Shown here: one piece after another, positions 15,798 to 24,377 of the stretch
Numbering within the stretch: the first letter of the stretch is position 1
How the letters are laid out: each line of letters begins with the position of its first letter
Assembly: GCA_039924845.1 (NCBI GenBank)
Contig: JBDTAC010000032.1
Location: forward strand, 1-32,408
Reading direction: 5' to 3'
Origin: Bacteroidia bacterium
GTDB taxonomy: Bacteria; Bacteroidota; Bacteroidia; DATLTG01
DNA: 32,408 nucleotides
Position numbers and translations under genes: made by a program
The notes under the pieces: generated by a model
Database searches by the model: none
What the model was told of the DNA's origin: nothing
What the model saw: only the letters and a program-made list of their open reading frames with translations

Positions 15798-15971
15798 AAG
15801 TAATTTATTAGTGTTGAATAAATTTATTTTGGATACAAAAGTGCTAAAAAAAATAAGTGTGAATGTTATCTTAATGTTAAGAATTTTTTATTCGCGAATC
15901 TCAAACGATTTAATTTCCAGTAAGTGTTCGATCTAAACTAAAAACAATAAACTTTAAATTAATTGGCTTTG

Positions 15972-16006
15972 AAGGTTTGAAAAAATATTTTTTCAAGCCT
16001 TTTTTA
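15972..16006 (+). terminator. Terminator-like hairpin upstream of lysC
   Basis: AAGGTTTGAAAAAA pairs with TTTTTTCAAGCCTT (one G-T wobble), followed by more T residues. It looks like an intrinsic terminator on the plus strand, yet no plus-strand gene lies upstream; the neighbour is divergent. It may attenuate transcription into lysC if the promoter lies further left, or simply be an extended copy of the AT palindrome. Confidence 0.45.
15974..15999. repeat. AT palindrome copy upstream of lysC (first)
   Basis: Core TTTGAAAAAATATTTTTTCA with GG/CC extension and a T tract on the right. Confidence 0.85.
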
Positions 16007-16023
16007 TTTTATCAAATTTTATG

Positions 16024-16045
16024 TTCGAAAAATTATTTTTTTGAA
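16024..16045. repeat. AT palindrome copy upstream of lysC (second)
   Basis: TTCGAAAAA and TTTTTTGAA arms, 25 bp after the first copy. Confidence 0.85.
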
Positions 16046-16106
16046 GACGTTTTTTGCATCTTAAAAATCTTGACTTTCGCAGAAGTATTTTTTAGAAGTA
16101 ATAAAA

Positions 16107-17417
16107 ATGAAAATTTTAAAATTCGGAGGAACATCCGTAGGTTCTGCACAACGCATGGAATCTGTTGCAAAATTGATTACTTCGCCGGAATCTAAGATTG
16201 TTGTGCTTTCCGCGATGTCGGGAACTACCAACGCTTTGGTGGAAATTTCTACTGCGTTGTATCAACGCAATCACGCGAAAGCGACTGAAATAATTAATGA
16301 CTTAGAAAGCAATTATAAGAAGGTTATCACGGAATTATATCTCACTGAAAATGCCTTGAAAAAAGGCGCAGAATTGCTTTTATTTCATTTCGATTTTTTA
16401 CGTTCTTTTACAAAAGATGTGTTTACAATTTACGAAGAACGTGCCGTTTTAGCAGAAGGCGAATTGCTTTCTACTGCGCTGTTTCAATATTATTTAGAAG
16501 AAAAAAAAATAGATTCGGTATTGCTTTCTGCGCTAAATTTTATGCGTATTGATTCCAACGAAGAGCCGGATTTGAAATACATCGAAGAAAATTTAAAAAT
16601 AGAACTGGCGAAATATCCCGAAAAAAAATTATTCATCACGCAAGGATATATTTGTCGCAATGTTTTTGGCGAAATTGATAATCTGAAACGTGGCGGCAGT
16701 GATTACACGGCATCGCTGATTGGTGCTGCAATTTATTCCGATGAAATCCAAATTTGGACAGACATTGACGGCATGCACAACAACGATCCGCGCATCGTAG
16801 ATAAAACGCATCCGATTGCTGAATTATCTTTTGATGAAGCGGCGGAGTTGGCGTATTTTGGTGCAAAAATTTTACATCCTACTTGCATACTTCCTGCGCA
16901 AACACGTAATATTTCTGTACGTTTGCTCAATACGATGCAGCCGGAAGCGAAAGGAACCTTGATTACGAAAAAAATTTCCGGAGCTAATATTAAAGCCGTT
17001 GCTGCGAAAGATGGTATTACGGCGATAAAAATAAAATCGGGTAGAATGCTGCTTGCGTACGGTTTTTTACGAACTGTTTTCGAAATTTTTGAGCGTTACA
17101 AAACGCCGATTGATATGATCACAACTTCTGAAGTAGCTGTTTCTGTTACGATTGACAATACAAAAAATTTAGAAGCGATTGTGGCAGAATTGAAACAATT
17201 TGGGAGTGTGGAAATAGATTCGAATCAAGCAATTGTGTGTGTGGTAGGCGATTTTTTAGCAGAAAAACACGGTTACGCGCTGAAGGTTTTAGAGTCGTTA
17301 AAAGATATTCCGATTCGGATGATTTCTTACGGAGGCAGCCCAAATAATATTTCTTTGCTCGTCGATGCAAATCAAAAAAACGAAGCGCTTATTGCACTTA
17401 ATAAAGGACTTTTCTAA
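16107..17417 (+). CDS. lysC: Aspartate kinase
   Basis: This 436-residue enzyme phosphorylates aspartate, the first step toward lysine, threonine and methionine. The kinase domain starts with KFGGTSVGSAQRM (residues 4-16) and includes the GGSDYTASL and DIDGMHNNDPR segments and the FGAKILHP motif. The C-terminal ACT region (from about 300, KAVAAKDGITAIKIKSGRML) implies feedback control by an amino acid. It is 18 bp upstream of lysA, with the gap filled by an AT palindrome that also supplies its TAA stop. Pairing with lysA points to the lysine/diaminopimelate branch. Confidence 0.94.
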   Translation: MKILKFGGTSVGSAQRMESVAKLITSPESKIVVLSAMSGTTNALVEISTALYQRNHAKATEIINDLESNYKKVITELYLTENALKKGAELLLFHFDFLRSFTKDVFTIYEERAVLAEGELLSTALFQYYLEEKKIDSVLLSALNFMRIDSNEEPDLKYIEENLKIELAKYPEKKLFITQGYICRNVFGEIDNLKRGGSDYTASLIGAAIYSDEIQIWTDIDGMHNNDPRIVDKTHPIAELSFDEAAELAYFGAKILHPTCILPAQTRNISVRLLNTMQPEAKGTLITKKISGANIKAVAAKDGITAIKIKSGRMLLAYGFLRTVFEIFERYKTPIDMITTSEVAVSVTIDNTKNLEAIVAELKQFGSVEIDSNQAIVCVVGDFLAEKHGYALKVLESLKDIPIRMISYGGSPNNISLLVDANQKNEALIALNKGLF

Positions 17418-17432
17418 AAATAATTTTTCGAA
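17412..17432. repeat. AT palindrome copy in the lysC-lysA junction
   Basis: It contains the lysC TAA (17415-17417) and ends 3 nt before the lysA ATG. Confidence 0.8.
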
Positions 17433-17435
17433 AAA

Positions 17436-18608
17436 ATGTTTTCAGCAGACGAAATAAAAAAGTTTACAAAGCTCCCAACGCCTTTCTATTATTACGATAT
17501 GAGTTTGCTTGAAAATACGCTTCAGCAAGTAAAATTGGCATCTGATAAATACAAATACACGGTTCATTATGCTTTGAAAGCGAATGCGAATGATCCGATT
17601 TTGGAGCAAATTCAACAACATGGATTTGGTGCAGATTGTGTGAGCGGAAATGAAATTAAAAAAGCGCTGGAAATGAATTTTCTTTCCGAACAAATTGCTT
17701 TTGCCGGCGTTGGAAAATCAGATGCGGAAATAAATATTGCACTCGAAAAAAATATTTTTTGTTTCAATTGTGAATCTGTTCAGGAAATAGAAGTCATCAA
17801 TACTTTGGCGGAGAAACAAGAGAAAATAGCTTCTATCGCTTTGCGGATAAATCCCAATGTGAACGCGCATACGCATCATTACATCACTACGGGTTTGGAG
17901 GAAAATAAATTTGGAATTAATGTATGGGAATTAGACGAAGTGCTTGCTATTATTGAGAAATCAAAACATATACAATTAACCGGAATTCATTTTCACATCG
18001 GTTCACAAATTACAGATATGGGTGTTTTTAAAAGCTTGTGTTTGAAGATTAATGAGTTGCAGCAATGGTTTGCGATGCGAAAAATAAATTTGGAACACAT
18101 CAATGCTGGCGGCGGATTGGGAGTAGATTATCAGGATCCAGATAAAAATTCGATACCAGATTTCTATGCGTATTTTGGAATTTTTAATCAGTTTTTAGAA
18201 GTTCGTAACGGACAAAAGATTCATTTTGAATTAGGTCGTGCGATGGTGGCGCAATGTGGAAATTTAATTTCGAAAGTGCTTTTTGTGAAAAAAGGAATTG
18301 CGAAAAATTTTATTATTCTGGATGCTGGAATGACTGAATTGATTCGTCCTGCGCTGTATCAATCGTATCATAAAATTGAGAATATCACAAAAAATATACC
18401 TTCTGATCAAAAATATGACGTGGTTGGACCGATTTGTGAATCGTCCGACTGCTTTGGAAAATCAGTTCATTTGCCGGAAACGGAACGCGGCGATTTAATC
18501 GTTTTGAAAACGACGGGCGCTTATGGCGAAGTAATGTCTTCAGGATATAATTTACGCGAGAAAGCAGCAGCTTTTTATTCGGATAAAATAATGACCTCAA
18601 AAAAATAA
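17436..18608 (+). CDS. lysA: Diaminopimelate decarboxylase
   Basis: This 390-residue PLP enzyme makes L-lysine from meso-diaminopimelate. The PLP lysine is in HYALKAN (Lys48). HFHIGSQI, AGGGLGVDY and the C-terminal GPICESSDCFG active-site motif (Cys near residue 332) are all present, giving an alanine-racemase-like barrel plus beta domain. It forms an operon with lysC (18-bp gap). The coding region contains one AT palindrome-like stretch (LEKNIFCF), and the stop codon lies in another copy. Confidence 0.94.
   Translation: MFSADEIKKFTKLPTPFYYYDMSLLENTLQQVKLASDKYKYTVHYALKANANDPILEQIQQHGFGADCVSGNEIKKALEMNFLSEQIAFAGVGKSDAEINIALEKNIFCFNCESVQEIEVINTLAEKQEKIASIALRINPNVNAHTHHYITTGLEENKFGINVWELDEVLAIIEKSKHIQLTGIHFHIGSQITDMGVFKSLCLKINELQQWFAMRKINLEHINAGGGLGVDYQDPDKNSIPDFYAYFGIFNQFLEVRNGQKIHFELGRAMVAQCGNLISKVLFVKKGIAKNFIILDAGMTELIRPALYQSYHKIENITKNIPSDQKYDVVGPICESSDCFGKSVHLPETERGDLIVLKTTGAYGEVMSSGYNLREKAAAFYSDKIMTSKK
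17743..17761. repeat. Partial AT palindrome inside lysA
   Basis: TCGAAAAAAATATTTTTTG, read as LEKNIFC. Weaker outer symmetry than the others. Confidence 0.55.
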
Positions 18609-18617
18609 TTTTTCGAG
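18596..18617. repeat. AT palindrome copy carrying the lysA stop
   Basis: CTCAAAAAA and TTTTTCGAG arms. The central TAA (18606-18608) is the lysA stop. Confidence 0.85.
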
Positions 18618-18743
18618 CGCTTAAATTCCATCATTTCAAATATTGAAAATATTTTTTATTTCGTATTTTAATCGCAACTTAATTTTTTTTCATCCGTTAG
18701 AGACGAAGGTTTATTATTCATCTTAATCGTTTCATCTCAAAAA

Positions 18744-19046
18744 ATGTTGTGTATGAAAAGTCCTGAACTTAGCCCTCAAGCCATTGAAAAAGAAAAAATT
18801 TCCGAATTGAAATTTCATGACCGTGAAGTATTACCTTCTGCCGAACACATCAAACATCGTTGGTCTGAATTGCAGCGAGCGTCCAAACTCGGAAACATAG
18901 AACACGGAAAAATAAAAATTATTTTTGAAGATACTGGTGGCTTAAAACAAGTAGAAACTACTATTTGGGCGGTAACCGACAAACGAATTATTCTCAAAAA
19001 AGGCGTTGTCATACCCATTCATTGTATCCACGAAGTGAAGGTTTGA
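18744..19046 (+). CDS. Conserved hypothetical protein, 100 residues
   Basis: This is a small soluble protein without signal peptide or membrane segment. The N-terminal half is charged (IEKEKISELKFHDREVLPS). The C-terminal half reads as a beta-rich unit (GKIKIIFEDTGGLKQVETTI, then WAVTDKRIILKKGVVIPIHCIHEVKV), plausibly a PH-like or transcription-elongation-type small fold, but I do not recognise the family. An alternative start is Met4 (ATG 18753). The TGA stop is part of an AT palindrome that fills the 27-bp gap to the convergent namZ gene. The preceding 135 bp has no clear promoter box. Confidence 0.65.
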   Translation: MLCMKSPELSPQAIEKEKISELKFHDREVLPSAEHIKHRWSELQRASKLGNIEHGKIKIIFEDTGGLKQVETTIWAVTDKRIILKKGVVIPIHCIHEVKV

Positions 19047-19063
19047 AAAAATATTTTTTTGAA
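19042..19063. repeat. AT palindrome copy between convergent 18744 gene and namZ
   Basis: TTTGAAAAA and TTTTTTGAA arms. The TGA at 19044-19046 is the stop of the 100-residue protein. Confidence 0.85.
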
Positions 19064-19073
19064 GGATGAAATT

Positions 19074-20288
19074 TCAATTCGTAAAATCAGGATACAATAA
19101 ATATTTTTTACGAATTTGTTTGAAGATAGTCAAAGCTGGTTGCCATGTTTTTCGAATGTCATCTTCGCTCATACCCTTTATTATCTGCTCTTTCAAGACA
19201 TCGTTTCCAGCAAGTGAATTAAAATAAGAGTTGAAAAAATTCTTTTTGTCGGGATACGTTTTGTACATTCCTTCTATCCAATACAAATACATTTTTTGAT
19301 AATTTTTCATAAACACCTCTCCGAAATTTCGCAAATCATAACCAGTGCATTTTTGATTTTCAAACGGAGGATCTTTACTTTCTCCATCAATACTTTTGGG
19401 CGTAAACGAAAACGGAGCATCTTTTATTTCCGGATTTCCAATTGCTTGAAAAGGAAAATCTGTTCCGCGCGCCACGCTAATTACAGTTCCTTCAAATAAT
19501 GCTAGCGACGGATACAAATACACGGCAGCCATATTTGGTAAATTTGGCGAAGGTTTCACAGGCAATTGATACCAATCGTTGTGCGAATAATTTTTCACTT
19601 TAATGCAAGTTAAATCACATTTTTCAGCATTTGGCAACCAACCTTCGCCGTTTAACATTTGCGCGTATTCCGCCGCCGTCATTCCGTACACAATAGGAAC
19701 AGGATCTAAGCCCACAAAGGATTTGTATTTTATATCCAATACTGGACCATCCACAAAATAACCATTGGGATTAGGGCGATCCAGCACAATTAATTTAACA
19801 TGATTTTCGGCGCAAGCCTCCATTACGTAATGCAAAGTAGAAATATAGGTGTAAAAACGAACGCCCACATCTTGCAAATCATACACCACAACATCAATGT
19901 TTTTAAGGTCTTCGGCGCTTGGTTTAAAATGATCGCCATAAAGCGAAACAACATTTAAGCCTGTTTTTTTGTCTTTCGAATTATTGAAATTTTCGCCTGC
20001 ATCTTTGTTTCCACGAAAACCGTGCTCGGGAGAAAATATTTTTTTCAAGGAAACACCCAATGAAATCAAGCTATCCGCCGTATTTATTTTTCCGATAACA
20101 GAAGTTTGATTGGCAACAATCGCAACATTTTTTCCTTGTAAAAGAGACAAGTATAAATTGAATTGTTGTGCGCCAACACTCACATCGGCAGCAGTTTTAA
20201 CGGTATTGGTAACGGGTTCAATCACTTCTTGGGCAAACGAAATCCCGAAAAAGAAAAAAAGAATGCCACTCCAAAAATATTTTTTCAT
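19074..20288 (-). CDS. namZ: NamZ-type exo-beta-N-acetylmuramidase (DUF1343)
   Basis: This 404-residue exported protein has a signal peptide (MKKYFWSGILFFFFGISFAQ, cleavage after about residue 20). It is followed by the DUF1343/YbbC domain with KKIFSPEHGFRG, VVYDLQDVGVRFYTYISTL, LDRPNPNG, SVARGTDFPFQ and the C-terminal NSYFNSLAG. Characterised members remove MurNAc from the non-reducing end of peptidoglycan fragments, so it is likely a periplasmic wall-recycling enzyme. I prefer ATG 20288; an upstream ATG at 20333 would bury the signal peptide and lies before a TACTTTTG promoter box. No MurNAc transporter or amidase gene is adjacent. Confidence 0.88.
   Translation of the reverse strand: MKKYFWSGILFFFFGISFAQEVIEPVTNTVKTAADVSVGAQQFNLYLSLLQGKNVAIVANQTSVIGKINTADSLISLGVSLKKIFSPEHGFRGNKDAGENFNNSKDKKTGLNVVSLYGDHFKPSAEDLKNIDVVVYDLQDVGVRFYTYISTLHYVMEACAENHVKLIVLDRPNPNGYFVDGPVLDIKYKSFVGLDPVPIVYGMTAAEYAQMLNGEGWLPNAEKCDLTCIKVKNYSHNDWYQLPVKPSPNLPNMAAVYLYPSLALFEGTVISVARGTDFPFQAIGNPEIKDAPFSFTPKSIDGESKDPPFENQKCTGYDLRNFGEVFMKNYQKMYLYWIEGMYKTYPDKKNFFNSYFNSLAGNDVLKEQIIKGMSEDDIRKTWQPALTIFKQIRKKYLLYPDFTN
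20269..20288. repeat. Partial AT palindrome at the namZ start
   Basis: CTCCAAAAATATTTTTTCAT; on the minus strand it is the ATG and codes MKKYFW of the signal peptide. Confidence 0.5.
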
Positions 20289-20312
20289 ACTGACGTATTT
20301 ACGGATAAAAAA

Positions 20313-20320
20313 CAAAAGTA
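20313..20320 (-). promoter_or_regulatory. Candidate -7 box TACTTTTG for namZ
   Basis: The minus strand matches TAnnTTTG, 24 nt upstream of ATG 20288. Its position supports 20288 rather than 20333 as the start. Confidence 0.5.
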
Positions 20321-20367
20321 AGAAACTGTTCATGCTTTTCGAATTTTTTTTTGCTTTCGAAAAACGC

Positions 20368-20391
20368 CTTCGAAAAATTATTTTTTTGAAG
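20368..20391. repeat. AT palindrome copy in the divergent namZ/PorE-like gap
   Basis: CTTCGAAAAA and TTTTTTGAAG arms, extended by AAAACG left and CGTTTT right into a long near-perfect hairpin with T runs in both directions. Confidence 0.85.
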
Positions 20392-20547
20392 TCGTTTTTT
20401 AAACGTCAAAAACATAGCATTTTCGAAATTTTTTTTTGAGAAAATTTAACCTCTTTATATTTAGCTTTAGGAATAAATAAAAAAAAACACCTGTATCTAA
20501 AAAAAAATAGATATTTTTGATACTTGATTTTTCTTTACCGAAAAACT

Positions 20548-20555
20548 TATTTTTG
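20548..20555 (+). promoter_or_regulatory. Candidate promoter (TTG, 21 bp, TATTTTTG) for the PorE-like gene
   Basis: The -7 box TATTTTTG lies 25 nt before ATG 20581, and a TTG at 20524-20526 is 21 bp upstream as a possible -33 element. This is the best-spaced promoter in the window. Confidence 0.55.
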
Positions 20556-20580
20556 TTTCATTAAAAAAAATATTTTATCC

Positions 20581-22635
20581 ATGCGTAATCGTTACCTTAC
20601 TTTCCTGTCATTTCTTTTTGTAACTCAAACCTTGTTTTCGCAGGAAACCGGAACTTCATATAAAGATAAATTTACAGAAGGGAATTATCTGCTTTTAGAG
20701 CAAAATTACCCTATTGCACTCCAAAATTTCTTGGATGCCTACCATATTGATTCTTCTAATGCGAATATTAATTACAAAGTGGGTTTGTGCTATTTAAATT
20801 CCTCTTCTCAAAAAAATAAAGCATTGCTTTTTTTAGAAAAAGCCGTACAAAATGTGAGTAAGAATTACGATTATCTTGGAGTAGGTGAAAAACATGCTCC
20901 CATTAACGCATATTATTATTTAGGAAGAGCGTATCATTTGGCGTATCGCTTTGATGATGCTATTGCCAGCTACCAAAAATTTGAAACGTTTCTTAAAAAA
21001 AGAGACGGTGATTTAAAATCGGATGCTGATCATCAAATCGAAATGTGTCAAAACGGAAAACTCTTTTATGCAGCTCCAGGTGATGTACGAATTACCAATT
21101 TGGGAGATAGTGTGAATTCTATTTATCCAGATTATTGTCCAGTTCTTTCTGCGGATGAGAATACACTTATTTTTACTTCTCGTAGACCAGATAATACCAT
21201 TGGTAATCAAAAAACAATAGACGACCAATATTATGAACACATTTACATTTGCTACAAAAAAGCAGACGGAACTTGGACATCGCCGGTTTCGATTAGTTCG
21301 AATATTAATTCGGATGGTGTAAATAATGCTACTGTTGGCTTATCTGCCGACGGGCAAAGTTTGTTGATTTTTAAAGGAGATGTTGGCGGCGGTGATTTAT
21401 ACATTAGTACTTTAAACGGAAACGATTGGACCAAACCAATAGCACTTGGATCTGATATCAACACGAACTCTTGGGAGCCAAGTGCATCCATTAGCGCAGA
21501 TGGAAATACCATTTATTTTGTAAGCGATAGAAAGGGAGGATTGGGCGGAAGAGATATTTGGAAATGCGTGAAACTCCCGAACGGGGAGTGGAGTAAAGCC
21601 AGTAATTTGGGCGCTCCTATCAACACACCTTACGATGAAGATGGTCCTTTTATTCATCCGGATGGAAAAACATTGTTTTTTAGCTCTAAAGGACATAACA
21701 GTATGGGCGGTTTTGATGTGTTTTATTCCATTAAATCGGATACCGGATGGTCAAAGCCACAAAATATGGGCTATCCTATCAATACGCCAGATGATGAAGT
21801 GTATTATGTTGTTTCTCCAGATGGAAAACGCGCTTATTATTCTTCCGACAAAGCTGGAGGATACGGTGAAAAGGACATTTACATGATTAATTTTCCACAT
21901 TCAGTGGAACAACCACTTACTTTGATAAAAGGTGTTATTACCCCACCTGCAGGACAAGAATTACCAGATGGAATAACCATTGTTGTAACAAATACAACAA
22001 GTGGAGAAACAGTTGGTACCTATAAGCCCATCAAACGCAACGGTAACTACACATTTATTTTGCAACCGAATGCAGATTACAAAGTATCATATCAGTTAAA
22101 TGATAAAGAGTTTTACTCGGAAGACATCAATGTTCCTGCCGGATCTTCTTTTCAAGAATTAGACAGAGCCATAAAATTAGATGAAGTAAATATGCACGGA
22201 GGAATTGCTGCAGCATTAGATTCTGTTACGAAGCCGAAAGCGGATAATAAGAAGATAAATACTTCCGGATTGGAATACGCGTTGTTTTTCAAATACAATG
22301 TCAATGAAATTGATGTGAATGAAACTTCCTTCAAACAATTTGTGGACACGCTTTACACGACTTTACAAAACAATCCGAATTTAAAAATTGTGATAGAATC
22401 AAGTGCTTCCAAAGTGCCAACGCGGAAATATAAATCCAATAAAAAATTGGCTGAGCTGAGAGCAAATCATGCAAAAGAACAAATTGTAACAGCTTTAAAG
22501 GCAAAAGGATTAGGAAAAAGTCAATTGAAATTTCATAAAAAAGCTTTGGTGGGCGGACCAAAATACAATGCTGATTATGAACTTCGCAAAGCAATTTATG
22601 AACAATTCCAATTTGTGAAAATAAAACTGGAGTAA
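20581..22635 (+). CDS. PorE-like envelope protein: TPR, PD40 propeller, regulatory domain, OmpA-like
   Basis: This 684-residue protein has a signal peptide (MRNRYLTFLSFLFVTQTLFS, no lipobox cysteine). TPR repeats follow (about 25-160, NYLLLEQNYPIALQNFLDAY and YYLGRAYHLAYRFDDAIASY), then WD40-like PD40 blades (about 175-435, e.g. SADENTLIFTSRRPD, SADGNTIYFVSDRKGG, HPDGKTLFFSSKGHNSMGG). After these come a carboxypeptidase-regulatory-like domain (about 445-540) and an OmpA-like C-terminal domain (about 570-684). This order matches PorE of the type IX secretion system, which links the outer-membrane machinery to peptidoglycan. In the OmpA part the Arg of LAELRANHAK is kept, but the usual TD..G segment reads SSASKVPT. 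It could be a PorE paralogue rather than the T9SS component itself. Confidence 0.82.
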   Translation: MRNRYLTFLSFLFVTQTLFSQETGTSYKDKFTEGNYLLLEQNYPIALQNFLDAYHIDSSNANINYKVGLCYLNSSSQKNKALLFLEKAVQNVSKNYDYLGVGEKHAPINAYYYLGRAYHLAYRFDDAIASYQKFETFLKKRDGDLKSDADHQIEMCQNGKLFYAAPGDVRITNLGDSVNSIYPDYCPVLSADENTLIFTSRRPDNTIGNQKTIDDQYYEHIYICYKKADGTWTSPVSISSNINSDGVNNATVGLSADGQSLLIFKGDVGGGDLYISTLNGNDWTKPIALGSDINTNSWEPSASISADGNTIYFVSDRKGGLGGRDIWKCVKLPNGEWSKASNLGAPINTPYDEDGPFIHPDGKTLFFSSKGHNSMGGFDVFYSIKSDTGWSKPQNMGYPINTPDDEVYYVVSPDGKRAYYSSDKAGGYGEKDIYMINFPHSVEQPLTLIKGVITPPAGQELPDGITIVVTNTTSGETVGTYKPIKRNGNYTFILQPNADYKVSYQLNDKEFYSEDINVPAGSSFQELDRAIKLDEVNMHGGIAAALDSVTKPKADNKKINTSGLEYALFFKYNVNEIDVNETSFKQFVDTLYTTLQNNPNLKIVIESSASKVPTRKYKSNKKLAELRANHAKEQIVTALKAKGLGKSQLKFHKKALVGGPKYNADYELRKAIYEQFQFVKIKLE

Positions 22636-22656
22636 AAAAACCATATTCTCTTTGGA

Positions 22657-22690
22657 AAGAAGCAATACCGAAAGGATTGCTTCTTTTTTT
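22657..22690 (+). terminator. Terminator after the PorE-like gene
   Basis: AAGAAGCAAT (22657-22666) pairs with ATTGCTTCTT (22676-22685). CC/GG inside close a GAAA tetraloop with a single bulged A. It ends in T7. Confidence 0.9.
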
Positions 22691-22748
22691 ATTAACAACA
22701 TCGGAAAAGAGAGCGATATAATTCTTATTTTGCATTCAAATTTTGAGA

Positions 22749-22769
22749 TTGAAAAAATATTTTTTTGAG
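22749..22769. repeat. AT palindrome copy before the 22780 gene
   Basis: TTGAAAAAA and TTTTTTTGA arms, ending 10 nt before the ATG. Confidence 0.8.
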
Positions 22770-22779
22770 TGAAGAAAAA

Positions 22780-24339
22780 ATGACATTTAAAACACGAAAG
22801 GTTCTTTTATTATTGCTGTTTGTTACGTTCTGTTTTTTTGCTTTTTCCCAACAAGACGAACATGGTTTCATTGATCCGAGAGCTGCGAAGGAGCATTTTT
22901 CACATAAAAATTATTTGGCGGCGATGAAAGTTTACAAAGAACTCATCAAGCAAGAACCTCAAAATGTGGAATATCATTACCGCCTCGCTCAATGTTATCT
23001 GTATACACATCTTGAAAAAGAAACAGCCATTACCGAACTCAAATTTGTAACTGCCCATAATTACGATAATGAAGCGTGGTTTGATCTCGGCAAAGCCTAT
23101 CATTATGCCAATCATTTTGACGATGCTATCAAAGCGTTTACTCGATTCAAAGAAAAAGCAGATTCTAAAGACGCTGCAGAAGCAGACCGCGAAATAGAAA
23201 TGTGTAATAATGGAAAGCAATTGGTAAAATACCCTGTCAATGTTACGTTTGAGAATTTAGGTCATTTGATAAATACTGAGTTTCCTGATTATTATCCCTT
23301 TGTTCCAGACGATGAATCCTTTCTGATTTTTACTTCGCGCAGAGCCGAATCAATGGGTGGACGCAAAGAAATGGATGGTTATTATTCTTCCGATATATTT
23401 ATTTCAACTGCCGTAAATGGGAAATGGACAAAGCCAAAAAATATCGGTCCAGAAATAAATACTCCTTTAGATGAGCAAGCTGTTGGATTAACTCCCGATG
23501 GAAACAAAATGATTATTTACCTCGATCACATTGATAAATTTGGCGACTTATACGAATCTGATCGAAAAGGAAAAAACTTTGAACATCTCTATAAATTAAA
23601 TGAAAACATCAATGGAGGTTTTGAAACTGCTGGCTCTGTTTCGCCCGACGGAAATACTTTTTTCTTTGCCAGCGAACGTCCAGGTGGATTAGGAGAAACA
23701 GATATTTACATGGCTCGAAAACTTCCGAACGGACAATGGGCTTTGCCGCAAAATTTAGGATCCAATATCAATACCAAATACAAAGAAGATTTTCCCCGTA
23801 TGTCGGACGATGGAAAAACGCTTTATTTCGCTTCACAAGGGCATTCCAGCATGGGCGATTTTGATATTTTTAAAGCGGAATGGAATCCGGATGATAACAC
23901 TTGGAGTGAGCCTGTTAATCTCGGTTATCCGATTAATACTTCTGGCGATGATCGTTCGATTTGTTTTACAGAAAACAATCGTGTGGCTTATCTTTCCGCT
24001 GTCCGTGATGGTGGTTACGGTGATTATGATATTTACCGTGTTACGTTTAATAATACCAATCAGCGCTACGAAATTTTTACTGGAAAAGTAAATTCTACCG
24101 ATTCTACCATAGCAATTAGTTCGCAAATTACGGCAATCAATACCAAAACAAACGATTCCCTTTCCTTTATTCCCATACAAAGTAGTGGAAAATACGTAAT
24201 GGCACTTATTCCCGGAATATACAACATCACCATTACAGCCAATGGCTACAAAACAATTAGCGATAAAATAATTGTGTTTGATATCGGCACATTTAAAGGC
24301 GAAACCAAAAAAAATTATCTCTTAGAAAAAACGCCCTAA
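22780..24339 (+). CDS. TPR and PD40-propeller envelope protein, paralogue of the upstream gene
   Basis: This 519-residue protein has a signal peptide (KVLLLLLFVTFCFFAFSQ, no lipobox). TPR repeats (about 30-150, HFSHKNYLAAMKVYKELIKQ and WFDLGKAYHYANHFDDAIKA) are followed by PD40 blades (about 165-425; SPDGNTFFFASERPGGLGET, SDDGKTLYFASQGHSSMGDF) and a C-terminal carboxypeptidase-regulatory-like domain (about 430-519). It parallels the upstream gene domain for domain but ends before any OmpA-like module. I chose ATG 22780; a TTG at 22765 lies in the AT palindrome. A separate terminator and a weak promoter-like TATTTTG (22725-22731) suggest independent transcription. Role unknown; envelope or T9SS accessory is an inference. 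Confidence 0.82.
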   Translation: MTFKTRKVLLLLLFVTFCFFAFSQQDEHGFIDPRAAKEHFSHKNYLAAMKVYKELIKQEPQNVEYHYRLAQCYLYTHLEKETAITELKFVTAHNYDNEAWFDLGKAYHYANHFDDAIKAFTRFKEKADSKDAAEADREIEMCNNGKQLVKYPVNVTFENLGHLINTEFPDYYPFVPDDESFLIFTSRRAESMGGRKEMDGYYSSDIFISTAVNGKWTKPKNIGPEINTPLDEQAVGLTPDGNKMIIYLDHIDKFGDLYESDRKGKNFEHLYKLNENINGGFETAGSVSPDGNTFFFASERPGGLGETDIYMARKLPNGQWALPQNLGSNINTKYKEDFPRMSDDGKTLYFASQGHSSMGDFDIFKAEWNPDDNTWSEPVNLGYPINTSGDDRSICFTENNRVAYLSAVRDGGYGDYDIYRVTFNNTNQRYEIFTGKVNSTDSTIAISSQITAINTKTNDSLSFIPIQSSGKYVMALIPGIYNITITANGYKTISDKIIVFDIGTFKGETKKNYLLEKTP

Positions 24340-24345
24340 AACACA

Positions 24346-24367
24346 TTTGAAAAATTATTTTTTTGAA
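24346..24367. repeat. AT palindrome copy between the 22780 gene and the exonuclease
   Basis: TTTGAAAAA and TTTTTTGAA arms, ending 10 nt before the exonuclease ATG. Confidence 0.85.
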
Positions 24368-24377
24368 GCCTAAAAAC

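Larger units (their letters stand above)
15798..16106. other. Divergent intergenic region between DUF47-pit and lysC
   Basis: No gene is visible. This 309-bp gap contains two copies of the AT palindrome (15974-15999 and 16024-16045), the first of which is extended into a hairpin with a T tract. No TAnnTTTG box at a convincing position was found for either gene, and no lysine-riboswitch-like fold was recognised in front of lysC. Confidence 0.5.

Noticed and set aside
15798-16106. Lysine riboswitch upstream of lysC
   Set aside because: No multi-helix conserved aptamer could be recognised; the only structures are the AT palindromes.
20030-20050. Further palindrome copy inside namZ (KKIFSPEHG)
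   Set aside because: KIFSPEHGFRG is a conserved motif of the DUF1343 family, so the A/T-rich similarity is explained by protein conservation and the symmetry is poor.
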